The notes under the pieces are model-generated. The model made no database searches, was not told the origin of the DNA, and was given only the letters and a program-made list of their open reading frames with translations. The position numbers and the translations under genes were made by a program. This document shows positions 60,811 through 64,000 of a stretch of 64,000 nt of DNA, one piece after another. The stretch's first letter is position 1. The number at the start of each line of letters is the position of its first letter. The stretch is from the NCBI GenBank assembly GCA_032358255.1, contig JAULBX010030596.1, forward strand, positions 117,080-181,079, read 5' to 3'. This DNA comes from Heterotrichella gracilis. Taxonomy: Eukaryota > Sar > Xanthophyceae > Tribonematales > Xanthonemataceae.

Positions 60811-62137
60811 TTCTGCCACCAGCAATTCAGCAACTCTGGCAGAAGGCTAGGAAAGATGACGATAATTGCTAAAGTTTCGAGGCTGGGGTGTCGAGACCTC
60901 AAGCTCAACGAGAGACATGCCTCTAAAGTGAGCAGCCGGCGACGCCACAGACCGTCAAGGGTTTTGGAGGGTTGAGTTGAACTGCCATTGCCACAGTGCT
61001 CACTGGCCAATCAGGTCTGAAGTTCGTTGTCACTTTGCTGTTGCCCTTACTCAAACGACTCGTCACGATGGATGCCGCTAGCTGGTTTGAAATGCAGGTA
61101 TCAAGGTGATAGAGATTGCGTTGTACAGTATTGCTGCAGTGAAGCTGAGCTTGACACTGATTTAGAAGCTGAAGCTGAGGCTGACAAGTGTCCTTTGACC
61201 CAAAAGTGATAAAAGGTTCCTTGGCAGAACAACTACCTTGAGGGACTCTTTCATGCCAGTTTTTGCACGTTTAACTAAGTGTTTACTGCCTCAATATATT
61301 ACAACACCGCATTGCAAGTGAGGTGTGTGCATGTATGCAATTGCTCACCTGGTTCAGCAGTATCGAAGGGCGGTCATATGTCATATGTATTGTAATTACT
61401 TTGAAAGTAGTGCAATGGGGGAAGTGCCCGTGGCACTGCAAAAGGATACTTACTCAGTGTGCGCAAGCCTCAGGGTGGCAGGGCCCGTCATGCTTTAACC
61501 ACGTTATAACCTGTGCGTGGTCCCGCCATGCCCCAAAGCGCATGAGTCACTCCTGAGCACTCTGATTCAAGACAAAGTCCTTCAGTCTATACAATATTAG
61601 AAATATTTGATCAACAATATTGCGCCAAAGGAGGAACAAAACCGTGACAGATGTGTCACAACAGACTGCCAAAATAGCTGTGGACCACTTCATCATGATG
61701 AATCCAAGCAACATGGCATTGGCGTCTCATGCAAACTCCAAATCCTTGCAATGTCTATTTCTGAATAGAGAAAGTCCTTAAACGTCCCTGCACGCCACAT
61801 TGAGCACCCATACCCTGGATATAGGAACGCCAGGCCAAATTTTGAACCAGGTGTCAGTTTGTAAACTCTATGTCATGCCCCATCGCTAAAAGCTGCATGC
61901 GCATACTATGCTTAGCATGGAACATGGCACCAATTTTCATCTGAACTTTGGCAATGAGCCGACTCGATGCCCTGCTCATAGCCTACCAGCAGGGCATCCA
62001 GTCGGTGCACTGCCAGAGTTCAGATGAAAAAAGGTTCCATGTTGCCCCCATCAGACCCTCCAGTGGAAGCATCCAGAAGAGCTGAGCTAATACTCTGGAA
62101 GTGTGTCGTCTCACACCATCAGCGCCCGGTGACAACA
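60811..62137. other. intergenic spacer with a second long hairpin
   Basis: It holds the glycosyltransferase promoter side and the DUF72 gene 3' region. No gene supported; the notable element is the inverted repeat at 61921-62043. Confidence 0.5.
61921..62043. repeat. 56-bp imperfect inverted repeat (hairpin)
   Basis: Arms 61921-61976 and 61988-62043 are each 56 bp with about 8 mismatches and no gap, around an 11-base loop. It sits just beyond the 3' end of the DUF72-like gene. Confidence 0.9.
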
Positions 62138-64000
62138 TTACTCCGGCTCTGGCTTTGGGAACACCCCCATCTCGCACAGCCCATCCCGCAGGGAGCGGCA
62201 GTCCGCGATTGCCGATGGCAGCTGCGCCCCGTCATCTGTGTTGTTGAACATCAGGTACACGTGGCGCCCAATGGCAGCCCACTCAATTTCAAAGGGGAAA
62301 TTGCAGCTATCATCCAAAAATGTCTTTGTGAGACATAAAAATATGGTGAATGGCATGGCCGGTATCACAAGCATCACAAGAGTTCAGAACCCTCACTGTA
62401 TGAAATTGTTGGAATCCACACAAAAGACAGCCGATCATGCCATGATGGTTGTCCACATGTGGTATGAATGCACCGCATCCAGCGCTGGCGTAACAGGAGC
62501 TAGCTAGACGTGGTGCACGCATTGATCCCAAGGATGATGGTGGAACACTACACACTGTTTTTGATCCCTGCGATGATGGTGGAACACTATACACTGCTTT
62601 TGAAAGCCATTCCTGGAGCTAGAGCTGTCTAGAGCTGGTGCACATGGTCTCAGTACCCCTACCTTGCCAGCAGCCCCATGGAAGCACACGTACGCCCCCC
62701 AGCTACAACCATCAAGCGGGTACTCTGTCGGGGGGGGATGCGTTCCCCCCGCCATCCCTTTCACCCACGACTCCCACTCCTCAGGCACCACCTCCACATC
62801 CCCTGACCCCTCTCCTGAGGATGACGTTGGAGTGGTGGATGGTGGGTGCACGCCCTCCACCCCTGCTGGCACCTCCGGTGATGGGGAGTTGCGTGGAGGG
62901 GGGTGCACGTCGATGGCGCATAGGCACCAGTTGTTGCGCCGGAAGATGCTGTAGGTTTCCTGACAGAACCAGGAGGGGTGGCGTAACTCAAATGCAAAGT
63001 GGCCCTGGGGATCCAGCACCTGTCAAGGACAGGGAGAAGAATCTCAAGATCTTACGTCAGATTTTAGCACACTGTGCCTGCACGCTACGGCACTAAAATT
63101 GCAATTGTGATTGCGGTCGTCGGAAACGGCTATCATCAGTCGTGCTATGATGCCCGGAAGACAGTGCCACTCTTCATACATCACACACGCACCTGACTGG
63201 TGCCAACTCCCACACCGCACCAGGGGGTCCTCAGGAGTTTACTTAACTATACATTGTTTGATCCCCCCCCTAGGTTCAAGCGCACATGCCTTACCTCCCC
63301 AAGTGCTTCCATTCGCTCCAGGTTGCTCCCCTTGTCCCCTCCCTTGCGCCAGGTGGCTAAGTTCTCTGGGAACTGGAACAGCACAGGGCCATGGTGGGGA
63401 TCCAGGCGCTGGCACCGGCCCTGCAGGCACAGCCACACGTTGTACTCACGGGTGCCATGGTGCATTGTGAGACATGGCAATACATGTAACACGGAATCCA
63501 TGCTGCCATGACCCAGGCATGCACAGGCACACATGGCAACGATGGCACGTTACCCAAAGGGTTTGCACGAGGCTCGCATGGCGGGAAGATCATATCAGTG
63601 CATGGCACCATGATGGCACATGCTGCCATGAGATTAGCCACCATCATGAACGTATAAAGACACATAGAAAGGGCAGGACTTGCCGGAAAGGACTCTTTGC
63701 ACTAGGTACACACAGGGCTCGCATGGCTGAGACACCTGGAGACACACACAGCAGACATGACAGTACACGACTCCTGTAACATGTATCGTACGAGAGGATG
63801 CCGGCTCTCTCATACACACATGTGTAGGGCAGAGCAGCACTGTGCAGTGTGCGCGTACCCAGAACTGGCCCCACTTGTCCCTGAACGCCGCGTCCACTTG
63901 TCAGCCTGCGCTTGTGTGTGAAGTACAGTGGGAGCCACGTAATCGAGTAAGGTTTTAATGGGCGAAAATGGGGGTGGCACTTCAATGCCCAGGATGTTTT
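62138..64000 (-). CDS. DUF72/YecE-like protein, 5' part outside window
   Basis: Exons seen: 63896-63859 (DAAFRDKWGQFW), 63420-63295 (GRCQRLDPHHGPVLFQFPEN), 63019-62663 (HFAFELRHPSWF, NNWCLCAIDV, then AYVCFHGAAGK) and 62281-62138 (GRHVYLMFNNTDDGAQLPSA to the stop). The order GPVLFQFP, E-L-RHPSW, FHG and V-Y-x-x-FNN is that of the DUF72 TIM-barrel family (YecE), whose biochemical role is not settled. About 55 residues rich in Pro, Ser and Glu are inserted between the AIDV strand and YVCFHG. The 15-20 residues usually found between FHG and FNN were not located. Upstream, KRRLT followed by VDAAF is interrupted by one base near 63898, either a frameshift or a misplaced intron border. The N-terminus lies beyond the right edge. 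Confidence 0.7.
62524..62601. repeat. 39-bp tandem duplication in DUF72-like gene intron
   Basis: Two adjacent copies (starting 62524 and 62563) share GATGATGGTGGAACACTA and flanks with few changes. Confidence 0.8.

Overview
This is a nuclear window from a flagellated green alga, most likely a chlamydomonadalean chlorophyte. The basis is spliced genes with GC-rich exons and many short introns, TGTAA motifs placed like chlorophyte poly(A) signals, TTTAGGG-type telomere-like repeats scattered in introns, plastid-targeted proteins and a huge HYDIN gene for motile cilia. The species is not identified; a Haematococcus-like alga is a guess.

Layout. 48-8622 (-): first 912 codons of RPC2, the second-largest subunit of RNA polymerase III, in 16 exons whose phases all agree; its 3' end is off the left edge. 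9703-10656 (-): a small AGTRAP-like membrane protein. About 10.74-17.27 kb (+): a segmental array with three copies of ISD11/LYRM4 (two pseudogenes, then one intact gene) and two copies of an unknown 144-aa gene (one frameshifted, one intact), interrupted by a 132-bp inverted repeat. 17502-39079 (-): HYDIN, central-pair protein, about 4,200 recognisable residues. 39727-42578 (-): plastid methyltransferase of the cyanobacterial MPBQ/MSBQ type. 43483-44438 (+): plastid [2Fe-2S] ferredoxin-like protein. 45313-49517 (+): 441-aa coiled-coil protein. 50246-56406 (+): DNAJC11. 58380-60810 (-): family-2-like glycosyltransferase. 62138-64000 (-): DUF72/YecE-like protein running off the right edge.

The genes do not form a pathway: transcription, Fe-S assembly, ciliary motility, prenylquinone synthesis, electron transfer and mitochondrial structure are mixed, as is normal for an algal chromosome. 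HYDIN and the intact ISD11 converge tail to tail; AGTRAP and the ISD11 array diverge.

The most unusual thing is in the introns. In RPC2, the methyltransferase, the coiled-coil gene and DNAJC11, many introns carry degenerate or near-perfect copies of the adjoining exon end, often including the splice site, and several splice junctions or stop codons abut TTTAGGG-like repeats. This looks like recurrent local tandem duplication with telomere-like filler at exon-intron borders, a plausible route of intron gain and growth. Exon structures were read by eye from splice signals, reading phase and family resemblance; no alignment was run.
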